DNA of 64,000 nucleotides, taken from the NCBI RefSeq assembly GCF_037042905.1, contig NC_087251.1, positions 46,634,373 to 46,698,372 of the forward strand, read 5' to 3'. Origin of the DNA: Lytechinus pictus. Taxonomy: Eukaryota; Echinodermata; Echinoidea; Temnopleuroida; Toxopneustidae. Shown here piece after piece: positions 44,591 through 56,035 of this stretch. How positions within the stretch are numbered: position 1 is the first letter of the stretch; every line of letters begins with the position of its first letter. The position numbers and the translations under genes are program-made. Under the pieces are notes generated by a model that was not told the origin of the DNA, did no database searches, and was given only the letters and a program-made list of their open reading frames with translations.

Positions 44591-45054
44591 AATAACAATA
44601 AATTATTTCAATCTGGACTGGAAAAATCCAGATTTTGTCAAAATATTATGCCAAATTGTATTTTACTTAACAAATACGAGGATAATAATATATTTTCCTT
44701 TTCAGACATATCAAAAAGAATGAAAAACATTTTACAACACATCATTCATGTAAAAAAAAGTGACATTTTAAATTTCAATCATTCACACTGAGTCAACTCA
44801 TGAAGAATCACTTTAACAATTCACGCTTGCAATTCAAACATCAAATAAATTGGGAAAGAAAAGAGCAAAATCGGTTAAAGATATACAATTTATTTCACAA
44901 AACAAATCCAAAAGAGAACTTTACAATTATTCAACAATAAATACGATTGAATATCATTGAGCAAACAACATTGTTTGAAAAAATGTATAAGCTTGTATCT
45001 TGAAGGTGGTCGGATTTGTATAAGTTATAAACATGGACTTTAAAACCAGAATAG

Positions 45055-46355
45055 TTTTAGGGATAAGCTTATACCTCGTCATGTAGCCAGTATATCATAT
45101 AAACTCATATAATTGAAACTGGATAATTAGGGTATAAGCTTATACCTCGACACGAAAGCCAGACAGTTTGAGGGATTAGCTTATATCTGTATCATACTCT
45201 GCACTGCATGAGGTAGTACGAATCACCAAAAAGGGATAAGCTTATACCAGTAGGATACTCTACAATGTATGAAGTAATACAAATCAAGAAGGATAAACGT
45301 ATCCCTGTACAATACTCTGTCATGTATGAGGTAATGCAAATCAAATGGGATAAGCTTATCCTGTTTGATTTGTACTGCCTCATACATTGCAGAGTATCGC
45401 ACAGGGATAAGCTTATCCCATTTGATTTGTACTACCTTATACATTGTAGAGTATCAAACAGGGATAAGCTTATCCCATTTGATTTGTATTGCCTCATACA
45501 TTGCAGAGTATCGCACAGGGATAAGCTTATCCCTTTTGATATGTATTGCCTCATACATTGCAGAGTATCATACAGGTATAAGCTTATCCCTTTTGATTTG
45601 TATTGCCTCATACATTGCAAAGTATCCTACAGGTATAAGCTTATCCCTTTTGATTTGTATTACCTCATACATTTTAGAGTATCCTACAGGTATAAGCTTA
45701 TCCCTTTGATTTGTATTACCTCATACATTGCTGAGTATCATACAGGTATAAGCTTATCCCATTTGATTTGTACTACTTCATGCATTGCAGAGTATCGCAC
45801 AGGGATAAGCTTATCCCATTTGATTTGTACTACCTTATACATTGTAGAGTATCAAACAGGGATAAGCTTATCCCATTTGATTTGTATTGCCTCATACATT
45901 GCAGAGTATCGCACAGGGATAAGCTTATCCCTTTTGATATGTATTGCCTCATACATTGCAGAGTATCATACAGGTATAAGCTTATCCCTTTTGATTTGTA
46001 TTGCCTCATACATTGCAAAGTATCATACAGGTATAAGCTTATCCCATTTGATTTGTATTACCTCATACATTGCAGAATATCCTACAGGTATAAGCTTATC
46101 CCTTTTTATTTGTATTACCTCATACATTGCAGAGTATCCTTCAGGTATAAGCTTATCCCGTTTGATTTGTATTACCTCATACATTGCAGAGTATCCTACA
46201 AGTATAAGCTTATCCCTTTTTATTTGTATTGCCTCATACATTGCAGAGTATCATACAGGTATAAGCTTATCCCTTTTGATATGTATTACCTCATACATTG
46301 CAGAGTATCATACAGGTATAAGCTTATCCCTTTTGATTTGTATTACCTCATACTT
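45055..46355. repeat. 57-bp satellite array with internal inversion
   Basis: Monomers of 57 bp are built round the palindrome GGGATAAGCTTATCCC (a HindIII site in nearly every unit) followed by TTTGATTTGTATTACCTCAT and ACATTGCAGAGTATC. About 17-18 monomers run forward from 45350 to 46355. The left 45055-45350 part holds about five more diverged units in the opposite orientation, meeting head to head at the palindrome near 45346. Because 57 is a multiple of three, long spurious reading frames cross the array. A block of about seven monomers is duplicated at 398-bp offset. Confidence 0.92.
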
Positions 46356-47438
46356 TGCTGTACATACACACATTTATAGTTATTCTATCGAATGACAAAT
46401 TAAATCAAACAAATATTATATGAAAAGATATTACATAGTCTAATTGTGATGTATTGCTGTTTTGAATTGTAATATGTGAATTAAAACATGTGATGGAGAG
46501 AGAATGGTTGAATTGGTGATTTCAATGAGCTAATAGCACTAATTTATCTACCTTTTTCTACAAAATTTCGACCAGATGTCCTTACAAAAGGAACAATATT
46601 ACAGCAAAAATGCACCTTTTGTGTGATTTTGAGCAGTCCATTTTTGGTCTTTTTGTCCAAATTGAAATAATTTATTGTTCAATGCATATTTGATATCATT
46701 CAAAAGATCATTTAATTCTCTTTAAAATGGTATACCATGCTTGTTATGATCATGCTATTACGAAAAGAGCAGGATTCAAAAGTTTTGGATGAGGTCTGAA
46801 TTGAAAAGCTGCAAAACGAGCAGAAATAATCATGAAGGGTCAATTACAGAACATGATTCTTTTGTCAGTGTAAATAGAGATGAAAATCCATTCAAATAAG
46901 CCCCTGCTTCTGTACAGTAGTATAGTGATGGTTCTGTGAGATAACATGGTTTGGGACTTTGAGTCGTGGTTTGAAATACCCATGCATGTTTGTTTGTTTG
47001 TTATGTGTTTACTTGTGCAGAGGTGTGTTTGATTCCATGTTGATGTTGATAAGGTAACCGCTGAGAAACTCACTCATCACCACTGAAAAAAGAACAGTGA
47101 CTTTCAATATTGTGTCATTTTGAAACTTTTGAATTTTGACTTGCCCCATATTTCAAGGCACTGCACCTCCATGTGAACCATAATCATATCATGTAGGGTA
47201 TCATTTTAAAGATAATTAAATGCTCTATTCATTTATATTAATTACACATTAATTTTTACTAAAACCGAGGAGGGGTTATCGATCAAAGTCATATTTCCAA
47301 ACTTTTTTTGAGGAGTTTATCAAAAGCAAATTCGTCAAAATTACCAAGATCGCAATACGTTAAAAAAAAACATGCCTTTCATATATGTAAAATTGACTTT
47401 TCGTAAAACCTGAGCTCAACGTTGGGCTATACAAAATA

Positions 47439-47441
47439 TAC

Positions 47442-47480
<39 letters not shown>

Positions 47481-47482
47481 AA
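47439..47482. repeat. ACT/ACC trinucleotide microsatellite
   Basis: Runs of ACT followed by ACC just left of the GCTCGC-containing element. Confidence 0.9.
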
Positions 47483-47494
47483 CTACTAGTGACA

Positions 47495-48915
47495 TAGGCG
47501 GATCCAGGGGGCCGAGGGCCCCGCCCCCCCCCTCCCCCTATTGGCGGAGCAAAAAAAAAGAGAAAGAAGGGAAAGAAAGAAAAAAAGAGGGAAAGAGATA
47601 AAAAAAGAAGAAGAAGACGAGTGAATAAATTAAGTTGAGGGGAGACTTGGAAAACAAGCAACAACAACAAAATATTTCATGTCACTACATAAAATTTTTG
47701 CTCGCAATTCGCGCTCGCATTGCCTGTTAGGTGATTTATATATCTTGCTCAATATAGAAGTCAATAAACAAAACATACTTCAGGTCGGAAATCGAACTTT
47801 CGTTATTTTGTTTGATTTACAAATTGATTTTTTGATAAGTGCTCTGTAAAAATGTCAGTTTTATGGTCTGAATATTAAAATTTTCTGCTCGCGCTACGCG
47901 CTCGCAAAATTTGATTTGTCAGGTACTTATTATTTTTGTGTATTCCATAAACTTCTCAAAATATCCCTATTCAGGTCTGATTGTCAAAACGTATATCAGC
48001 TAGCGCTGCACGCTCGCATTTTGATTGATGAGTTATGTATATCCCAACATTAATTTTATAAGAACAATGTCGTCTCGCGATTTGCGCTCGCATTGATTGT
48101 TAAAAATATATTAACTCATGCATCCTATTCATAATGACAAAAGTGCTTGAAATTTCCAGTTTTCAGCCCATATAATATTAAGAGATTTCGCGCTCTTATT
48201 AGGTTCATTAGATTAATGAATAAGATATTAATTTAATAATCTAATTGTTTCTTTTTTAAGAATATAGTATTGACAAGTTTCATCTCGCGCTTAGAAATAG
48301 GAAAAGGAAGATATTCATTATTTTGATATGATGACATAATGTCCCTAGAATGTCCCGATCCTATGTAAAAACTCTAAATAATAATAATGAAAATGTCAGT
48401 TCTTTGAGTGCGGTCCATATCCACCTAACAATTTTCCTACAAAGTGCTTGAAATATAGAGCTTAAATTGACAATTTTTCCGATTGGAATATGAAATATTT
48501 TAAGCTCGCGCTTCGCGCTCGCTTTATTAATTTTCATGAAAAAAAAATGTACTAAGTATTTAAAATGCCCAGATTCTAGGTCTAAATCTGAAATACGTGC
48601 GCCTCATGTTTAATCAGATACGCTGCTTTTTCTCTATTTAAATCATTGTCCAGTTCCAGATCAGAATATCCAATTTTTTTCTGCTCGCGCTTTGCGCTCG
48701 CATTGTATCCCCAATTATTAATCCGTTTCATGATTTACAAAGCATGAATAGAGTGTCCCGTTTTTATGTCTAAATCTCGAATTTTTCAGCTCGCGCTTCG
48801 CGCTCGCATCAATTTTTTAGTTATATACCTATCCTGTTCACAATTACAAAAGGTGCTTAGAATTTCCATTCTTTAGTTAGAAATGTCAAAAATTTTCAAC
48901 GGGATCCGCCCCTGA
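47495..48915. mobile_element. Element containing GCTCGC-type ~150-bp minisatellite
   Basis: Inverted GGCGGATCC strings at about 47497 and 48901 bound a tract in which a GCTCGCGCTTCGCGCTCGC-like motif recurs about every 100-170 bp (near 47700, 47890, 48005, 48075, 48185, 48285, 48505, 48685, 48790). Between the motifs lie similar AT-rich spacers with tags such as AAAGTGCTTGAAAT and TTCCAGTTTT. The unit is old and diverged. I read it as a minisatellite inside a non-autonomous transposon. Copy 2 of the duplication carries only part of the array. Confidence 0.6.
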
Positions 48916-49060
48916 GTGATAATAATAATAATGATGATGATGATGATAGCTGGATATACAGTGCTTTTTACCTGATGATTATAATCGCTCCTATTATTAC
49001 CCCGGATCTAGCTCGAGCTACCAACGACCCATAGCGCATTCAAAGCAATAATCCTGCCAT
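48915..49060 (-). mobile_element. SINE/LINE 3' tail fragment (copy 1)
   Basis: In reverse it reads CCGGGGTAATAATAGGAGCG, then GCACTGTATATCCAGC, then (ATC/ATT)n, similar in layout to the fragment at the window start. It is duplicated at about 62488-62630, so the insertion predates the duplication. Confidence 0.55.
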
Positions 49061-49478
49061 ACCTATATATTAAGTGAGTACAACCAGGGTACTTATATTC
49101 CTTCTATAATACCGTTTCAGTCCGATGCCAAACAAAGCATATTAAAATTCATTATTGCAGGCCTATTCAAGAACAAAATAATATTAGGTTCAAAGTCGTC
49201 ATAAGAAAGTTATTGTGACGTTGTTCCTCGCACATGCGCATAATGCGATCAGTCTTCTCGTTGCGCCTGTGCCAAACATCGACCATGGGAACGGTTTTGT
49301 TTGTTCACTTACCACATCACCGTTCGTGTATAATAATGATTGCGGATTATTAATTTTAATTAGAAAATATATGCCAATGCCTAAAGATGAAAACAAAATT
49401 TCTGAAGGAGACACAAATCAATGCATATCACTTCACTGCTATTGAATGTCTTCAATGAGAACATTCTTATTTCTGAAG

Positions 49479-51200
49479 ATGGATAATCAGCGTTTCTCCG
49501 ATGAGAAAAGGTTTCGTCAACCTCTTGGTGGACGCAATGTGTGTATATTGGACGATATAGACAGTGTGCTTGATGAGAGGATATTTAGAATCCTCCGAAG
49601 GTAGATCATATTGGTATTTTTTTCATATTATTTGTGACAGAATGTTTAGTCCCGTATTATAGGCCTATACTGTTGGATGTTGGCTAGTGGTCGGACGAAA
49701 AGAACTAGATTGTACAGTATATCTAAAATGATAAAACTATTGAAGGCAGTAATCATGTAACACGTTATGTCAAATTTAAAGCAAAATCTTATTACGTAAT
49801 AACATATTAAATGATTCTTGTTTAACCGCAGGGCGCCTTTGTAAAGCATTTTTTTTTCAAAACTGAATAGGTCAAGTTAACTTCCCTGCAGTATAACACA
49901 AATAAAACAAAAATATATATATTCCATTCAACACGTTTCATTTTCAAGATGCTTTAATAAATCAAATTCTATCCTGCGTAATGCACACAGGGCTATCAAA
50001 AGATGGGAAAGACGTTCTAATTTAGAATCTTCGAACCATAACCATGTTTGGCAAACGGGTACCAGTCAAGATGAAATACAAATTGAACACAAGCGAAAAA
50101 TGCAAGAACTCGACGACGCTATTCAGCGATTGCGTAAAGACCTTAACCTGAAGCAAACAGTACGAAATGAAAACGAGCAATCTGTCAAAGAAGATGATCA
50201 TGATGACATTGCATTAACCATCGGCGAAAGTCCGGAAAGGTCTGGAAAGGTCGCCAACGATGAGAAGGATCAAGACGACCTGGCTGAGAGAAGCGCTCAG
50301 CTTCCGTTCGATGACCAGAAATCTTCGAAACAATTATTGGAAACACGTCTCCGTCAGAGTGAACTACAGCAAACAGCGCATGTCAAAGTATCTCGAAAAC
50401 CACCGATTGCATCCAAAAACACGTCACCATGGGTGTCAAGTGCATCATCCTGCGCACATGCTACCAATTTCATGGCAAAGTTCCATGCCACAGAAGAGCA
50501 GATAGCGAGTATCTCGGACCAAAGGATGACGAATTCCGATGACGCGCCAACGTCCAATTTATCGGCGTCGCAGGATCATGCAGAGCTTCGTGATAGAATG
50601 ACGAACGTTCGCAAGACATATACAGGAGCAGTTCAGCATTCGGCGATCACCCAGGATACTAGCCCTCGGCCTCCGGAAGTTCAATTACGATATCTCCAGA
50701 GGCATGTAAGAGATGAAGTTTTTAACGACTGGAGTAAAAATGTTAGGTTTTCGGGTATCCCTACAAGAAAGGTGGACCATAAAATAACGTCGTCCTTTCC
50801 ACCGAAAGGGTGTACATCGGCTGACCGACACCGTACGTACTTGCCGAACTGGAAACTTGACTTTGATATCAAAGAAACAACACCCGATGAAAGCTCGCAA
50901 GATGTTGAAGACAGAGTGGAGGATTTCTTTTCACAAGAGAACCCCATCTCATCAGTCGTTGGGGTTGGTTTATCTTCTCCATTGGGTGCGTCTGAACATG
51001 CTGCAGCAGGAAAGTCATCAAAACGACAATGGGATATGAATGAGTCAATCAATAGGCCTATGTTTAATACCAATCAGATTAGGTACGATGCTATCAAGGT
51101 CATAGCAGAAATACAAATGAATGATTTAAAAGAAAGCTTCTCAGATTGGCAGAAGAAATTTTGGGAGAATCCCTTGCAACGAAAAATGGAAGCCATGTAG
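49479..51200 (+). CDS. Unrecognised 457-aa charged protein, two exons (copy 1)
   Basis: Exon 1 is 49479-49600 and ends AG before GTAGAT. Exon 2 is 49949-51200, after TTTTCAAG. The joined frame is open for 457 residues. The ATG at 49479 has A at -3 and G at +4. Two weaker in-frame ATGs at 49446 and 49455 follow a TGA at 49443. I do not recognise the family. Visible features are an acidic N-terminus, a charged helix likely to form a coiled coil near residues 75-110 (EIQIEHKRKMQELDDAIQRL), a long low-complexity Ser/Asp/Glu/Lys/Gln middle, and two related motifs, VFNDWSKNVRF (about residue 300) and SFSDWQKKFW near the C-terminus. There is no signal peptide or membrane span. Intron 1 holds a LINE 3' fragment. 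A near-identical copy starts at 63048, with an in-frame codon indel in exon 1, which supports coding status. AATAAA lies near 51520. Confidence 0.75.
49826..49915 (+). mobile_element. LINE 3'-end fragment in intron 1 of orphan gene copy 1
   Basis: The stretch CAGGGCGCCTTTGTAAAGCA followed by ACTGAATAGGTCAAG, CCTGCAGTATAA and an AAATAAAAC tail matches the 3' end of the inner LINE at 54175-54260 (read on its minus strand). It is a 5'-truncated insertion, shared by copy 2 at about 63400-63480. Confidence 0.65.
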
Positions 51201-53990
51201 AAATTGCCGTGTGCATGGAGACTTTGAATTCCTCTCTTTCATCAAACGGCATTCTTTTGAAGTTTTCAAGTTGAAATAAGTTATTTTACCCGTTCCTTTG
51301 GGTCATGAATATTCCAGAATATCGATGCGACTTTTAATGATCCCTATGTTCGAGAGTGATTCATACTTTTCTTGATTAAAGCAGCTTCTTATTTGTTCGT
51401 TTCATTGTGGCAGTCAATATTATTTGGCATCCAATCTTGTTGTTATAATCTACATATGGAGAAGAGAGAGACTGTGGTGTTAATCTGGTTCGAGCAGTGG
51501 GAGGGGAGGGTAAAAGCAATAAATTGAGCTTAAAATTCCAAATTTTGGGGACCCCCCTTCATTGACAAGATAAATGCATGCGGGTCTATATTACCGTGTA
51601 CACAATACTACCATCTATATTTTTTTAGATGGCTATTGTAATGTGTTTTGGTTAATATACTACATTATTTTAATGTGCACACTTAACTAAGGCAGAGGAG
51701 TTCCGACACTGTCTTTCAACAGCTGATTTTCCAAACTTTAGTTCCACCTCGCCGAGATGATGTGCATCCCCTATACCACTTTAGTTCCACTTCCCCAGGA
51801 TGTGCACCTCCCCATGCTCAAACCAGCCTATTACTTTATACAGCCATTCCATTGTGACTCACGTACGTGACATTCACACAAAAATTCAACTTCTTAAGAT
51901 TAATTACTTAAAAATCGTATACTGCAGACTTGTTTTTCCTTGATGATACACATTGTCCATCAAGAATCTCGTATTCACAGTCGTTTTTTAAAGAGATATT
52001 TCAAATTGTTTGTTATGACTCGCGTGACGCGACACTATTGAAGATTCCTGACCTTATTTTGCCTGTAATTTCCTCAGATGATACTGACCAAATTTTGACC
52101 AAATTTTCTTGAGAGTAATTTGATTTTGAAACGTCTGGAAATATTATACTAAAATTCAATGACGCCTGACTTATCGTTTTGAGTCGATATAGCCATTTGA
52201 AAATGTGACTCGCGTGACACAGGAGTGGACTCGCGTGACAAGTATAATTTTGGACTACAAATTGAACAAATTATCATGATTTTATACAGCGAAATGGGCC
52301 AAATTTGGTTCAAACAGAACATTTATGGTCATTTGCATCCCATTTATCTTTAAAACAAAGGAATTTTAAAGTCACGCTCTGATACATTTACTTATAAATG
52401 AAAGTTTACATGTGGGACTACATATTTTAATCCCATATGTGTTATTAATATCATTTAACGTCGTTTTTATAAATAAAAGTAATCATTCAAGCTTAAATAA
52501 TTGACATCTGCATTAAAAATCGCAATCATTATCCCTTATCCCCCAATATATTGCTCGTTTTGTGATATGTGACTCGCATGACATACCCTAGCAAACATTA
52601 GTGTGACTCGCGTGACAGCGCTTTAGGGTGTTTTTTTTTTTCATAATGAAGGGGTCTCCAGTTGGCAATCTTTTTTGCTGGTTTGATTTAGGACTATATG
52701 CTCCTTATCAACTACAAATTATATTAAGTAAACTAAACTACGGATGTATTATTGTGACTCGCGTGACACATTTTCGAGGGTGTTTTTAACTTGATATTAT
52801 CAAGCTCGGTTTAAACAAAAAGTGCACAAAACAAAGTGATATATTAAAATGGCTATACGATGTGACAGAATACAAAAAATTGTGAATTTACAGACAAATT
52901 AGTGTCAATAAAAAAGATATATACAAAAAGATATACCGTTTCAAGAAAATTTGACATCTCTTTAGGATCGTGTATCTCAGTCATTTGTAGGTGTAAAGCA
53001 GCGAGAAATCAGATTTACACCTTTTGGACATGTACCAAGCCAAAAAGTAAATATTCTTCATTGATTGGTTCAACTTGAAATTTGAAGCCTAGGGTGTCTT
53101 TAGTTACATCATGGAAAGGCTGTTTATGTGATGACAGTTAACGGCCTATCACAATTTTTCCCCTAATGGCTATTGTAATTGATTTGTTGTGATGTGCTAC
53201 TAAATTATAGTAACTATCTATACGCGAGCGAGCGAAGTGAGCGAGCAAATTTTCAGTAGATATGGACGACAGAATAGTGTGAAAAAACGCTTTTCAAGGG
53301 GTTTGTTATGGGAGATTGCGGCGAGTGAACCTTGAAAAGGTAGCTTCAGTCGTTTAAAATAGTGTGCTGTGTGTATATAATATGCAAATAAGGGTAGCTT
53401 ATCAACGAACATTTTCAAAAGAAATTGAAAATTGAAATAAAAAATTGTATCAAAATGGGAATATTGAAAACTCATATACTCGGCGGTTAGGGGTGAGATG
53501 AGAATGAAGAAAAATTATGGATGATGATTATCGGGAATAAGGACCCCTCATTAAATTATTATATGCCATCACAGACCACAATATACTTCCAAAAACGTGA
53601 AAATAGCACAATGATGTAAATGAAGAGGAAAATATTGCAGAAAGGAAGGATTTTGAATATTGTTTAAATCTATATTCAGAGATTCAAAATTTTAAGCAAA
53701 ATTGTAAAGACATCGTAAACTTAATTTGAAGTATATGGGTTAGGCCTTTTTTTGTACAAAAGTTATCCCCTGCTTCCACAAAGATGCCATGATAAGACCC
53801 CCCCCCCCCCTCCCTTCACATTCACGCCATGCAGAGTATAAGATAAAAATTGTTGTGATTGGTATGTTATCAAATGTTATAACCCAAGTCATTGGAATCA
53901 TACAATTTATAAATGGAGTCATACTATTATGATGCAGCGGATATAACGTTTGCAATAAAAGACAAACATAAGGATTTGTCATGGCCAAAT
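51201..53990. other. Intergenic region with TGACTCGCGTGACA motif cluster
   Basis: No gene is recognised. The notable content is a repeated 14-base motif TGACTCGCGTGACA and close variants near 51854, 52017, 52204, 52226, 52566, 52601 and 52752, all on the plus strand at irregular spacing. A GAGCGAGCGAAGTGAGCGAG patch occurs near 53226. The rest is AT-rich with no structure I could find. Confidence 0.7.
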
Positions 53991-54174
53991 TTAAGATTTT
54001 ATTTATTTATTTATTTATTTCTGATATTTTGACAGGGTAGCCCATTCACCAATAAGTAGTGGTCTTCCATGGGGCCCTGAATAACAATAAACATATTTAC
54101 AAAATGCATAACGTATGTACAGAATGTTACGGCATTAAAATTCACATTAGGATTTGAATGTAAAACGAAACATT

Positions 54175-55567
54175 TATTTATTTATTTATTTATTTTGTTT
54201 TATTTATTTTATACTGCAGGGTAGGCCTGTTCAGTTCTTAAAACTGCTTTACAAAGGCGCCCTGCAGTTTAAAATACATGTCAAGATAACTATGAACAAC
54301 AACAACAACAACAAACAACATCAAAAATACAAAATACAAAATATATAACATCAGAGTGGGAAGTGACATTTTAAACATACATAGCATTGTAAATCAATGT
54401 AATATCATTTCGCTATTTATCAATTCGTATGAAAGGCTTTGCATAATTGTTCAAAAACTAACAAGGAGGTACAAACTTGTAAATTTGAAGGAAGTGCATT
54501 AAATAATTTGGGTCAGACATATGCGAAAGATTTTCTTTTGTGTTCAATTCTAGCTTTGGGAAGCTGAAGGGGGCATCGTAAAGAAAACCGCGTCCTGTAT
54601 TTCACGGGCCGTTTACATACTAAAGGTTTTAAATAATTTGGAACTAAATCATTCATTATTTTATATACAAGAACACAATACTGATTTTTTTATACGCTGA
54701 TCTACTGATAGCCACTTCAGTGACTGCAACAAAGAAATTTGTGATGTATTATAATCTTTTTTTCAAAAGCATTCTGGCATATTTATTTTGAAGTTTTTGT
54801 ATCTTATCTAAATGTATTTTTGCACTGCTTCCCCAAGATGTAATACAGTAATCAATGTAAAGTAAAATCATAGAAAAGTACAGCTTCTTCATGATATCAA
54901 AGGACAGTAAGTGCTTAATCCGCCTTACACAACCTATTGCCCGAGATATTTTACAAACGATATTATGTTCGCACCAAGTCAAGCCCGGATCGAGCATGAC
55001 ACCTAAGTATTCAATCTTTTTTTACATTTTCTAATTGTATGTTCCTGAATTTCACTGACAAATGAGCACCCCTCAACTTTTTCTTTTGACCAAATACCAT
55101 GGCTTTTGTTTTTTGCGGGTGTAAATGCATATTATTTAAGTCTAGCCATTATTGAATCAAAATCATCTTGCAAATACTTTTGTACCTCCTTAATTGATTC
55201 ACCGTGATTAAAAAAATGGCGGTATCATCAGCATAAAGAGACATTTTAGAATGTACATGCAATTTCAAATTACACATGTCATTAATAAAAATACAAAATA
55301 TCAATGGACCCAGTATAGATCCTTGTGGGACACCTGATTTTATCTTCAAAAATTCACTGCGACAACTGTTAATCATTACAAATTGCCTTCTGTCTGTTAA
55401 ATACGATTCCATCCAGTTGTATTCATTGCCAGTAATACCATAGTACTTAAGTTTTGCAAGTATAAAATTGTGAGGAATAACATCAAAAGCTTTGCGTAAG
55501 TCCAAGAAAATACCACCAGTAACATGTTTTCGGTCCATTTTATCATACAAAAAGTCTGTAATCTCAT
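54175..55567 (-). mobile_element. Inner LINE with reverse transcriptase fragment, nested in the outer LINE 3' UTR
   Basis: On the minus strand 55149-55567 encodes reverse transcriptase blocks: FLDLRKAFDVIPHNFIL, SGVPQGSILGPLIF and the catalytic SLYADD. Then 54749-54997 gives the thumb region (SWGSSAKIHLDKIQKLQNKY), with frame breaks after it. The element is 5'-truncated. It ends in a (TAAA)n tail at 54175-54200. A 7-base target duplication AAACATT lies at 54168-54174 and 55568-55574. It is a jockey/CR1-like non-LTR element by motif; the clade is not certain. Confidence 0.88.
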
Positions 55568-56035
55568 AAACATTAACAAACTTAGCAGCAAACAAAACGC
55601 AGACGGACACTCGTTTGACGTATAATCAAATATCAATAAATGAAATTAACTAAGAACGACTCTTGAAAATACTGATGATATACACCAAATCATCAAGGTC
55701 ATGCTAACACAAAATACGCACAACAGTGGATGTTCCGCAAGTTATTTATAAATTACAAGTTCTTTTAAACATTCTCTTAAATGAAATGACAGAAGGAGCT
55801 GTTCTAATTGAATTATCAAGCTTATTCCATTCAAATATTGAAGAAACAATTGGACTACACTTATAACAATCAGTGCGAAACTTGGGCACGCGTAAATATC
55901 CACTGTCTCTCTGTCTGGTATGATGTTCATGTACATCATTTGGATTGGTTAAGTTTACCTGAAGGTAAGAAGGTGCTAAATTATGAACACATTTATATAT
56001 CATCAAAACGCGACTGAGCTCAAATCGTTTGTCTA

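Larger units (their letters stand above)
44123..47319. mobile_element. 3.2-kb TIR element carrying tandem arrays (Tc1/mariner-like TA ends)
   Basis: The left end TAAACCCCTCAAAAAAAG and the right end, whose reverse complement is TAAACTCCTCAAAAAAAG, are inverted copies that continue into TTTGGAAAT and are bounded by TA on each side. Inside, from left: two full and one partial 198-bp direct repeats (from 44132), the 57-bp satellite (45055-46355), then one more partial 198-bp unit in the same orientation (46680-46825). No transposase frame is seen. Target type (TA) suggests Tc1/mariner mobilisation in trans; this is inference. Confidence 0.7.
47889..50455. repeat. Segmental duplication, copy 1
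   Basis: From about 47889 onward the sequence matches 59213-64000 in the same order and orientation: GCTCGC repeat tract, SINE-tail remnant, promoter region and orphan gene. Identity is very high in the gene part (four differing codons in the overlapping 486 bp of exon 2). The match runs to at least 50434, where the window edge stops the comparison. The GCTCGC part differs in unit number between copies. Confidence 0.9.

Noticed and set aside
44233..44598. 121-residue minus-strand frame with internal repeat
   Set aside because: Product of the 198-bp tandem repeat.
45055..46355. CRISPR-like regular array
   Set aside because: Units are contiguous 57-bp monomers without unique spacers, in a eukaryotic genome.
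45265..46395. 376-residue open frame and several overlapping frames on both strands
   Set aside because: The frame is a by-product of a 57-bp (19-codon) tandem repeat with few stops; the same peptide appears in several frames and on both strands.
49215..49445. 76-residue frame upstream of the orphan gene, also open at 62784-63014
   Set aside because: It is kept in both copies only because the duplication is recent. It ends just before the orphan start region, has no known features, and an antisense frame is equally preserved.
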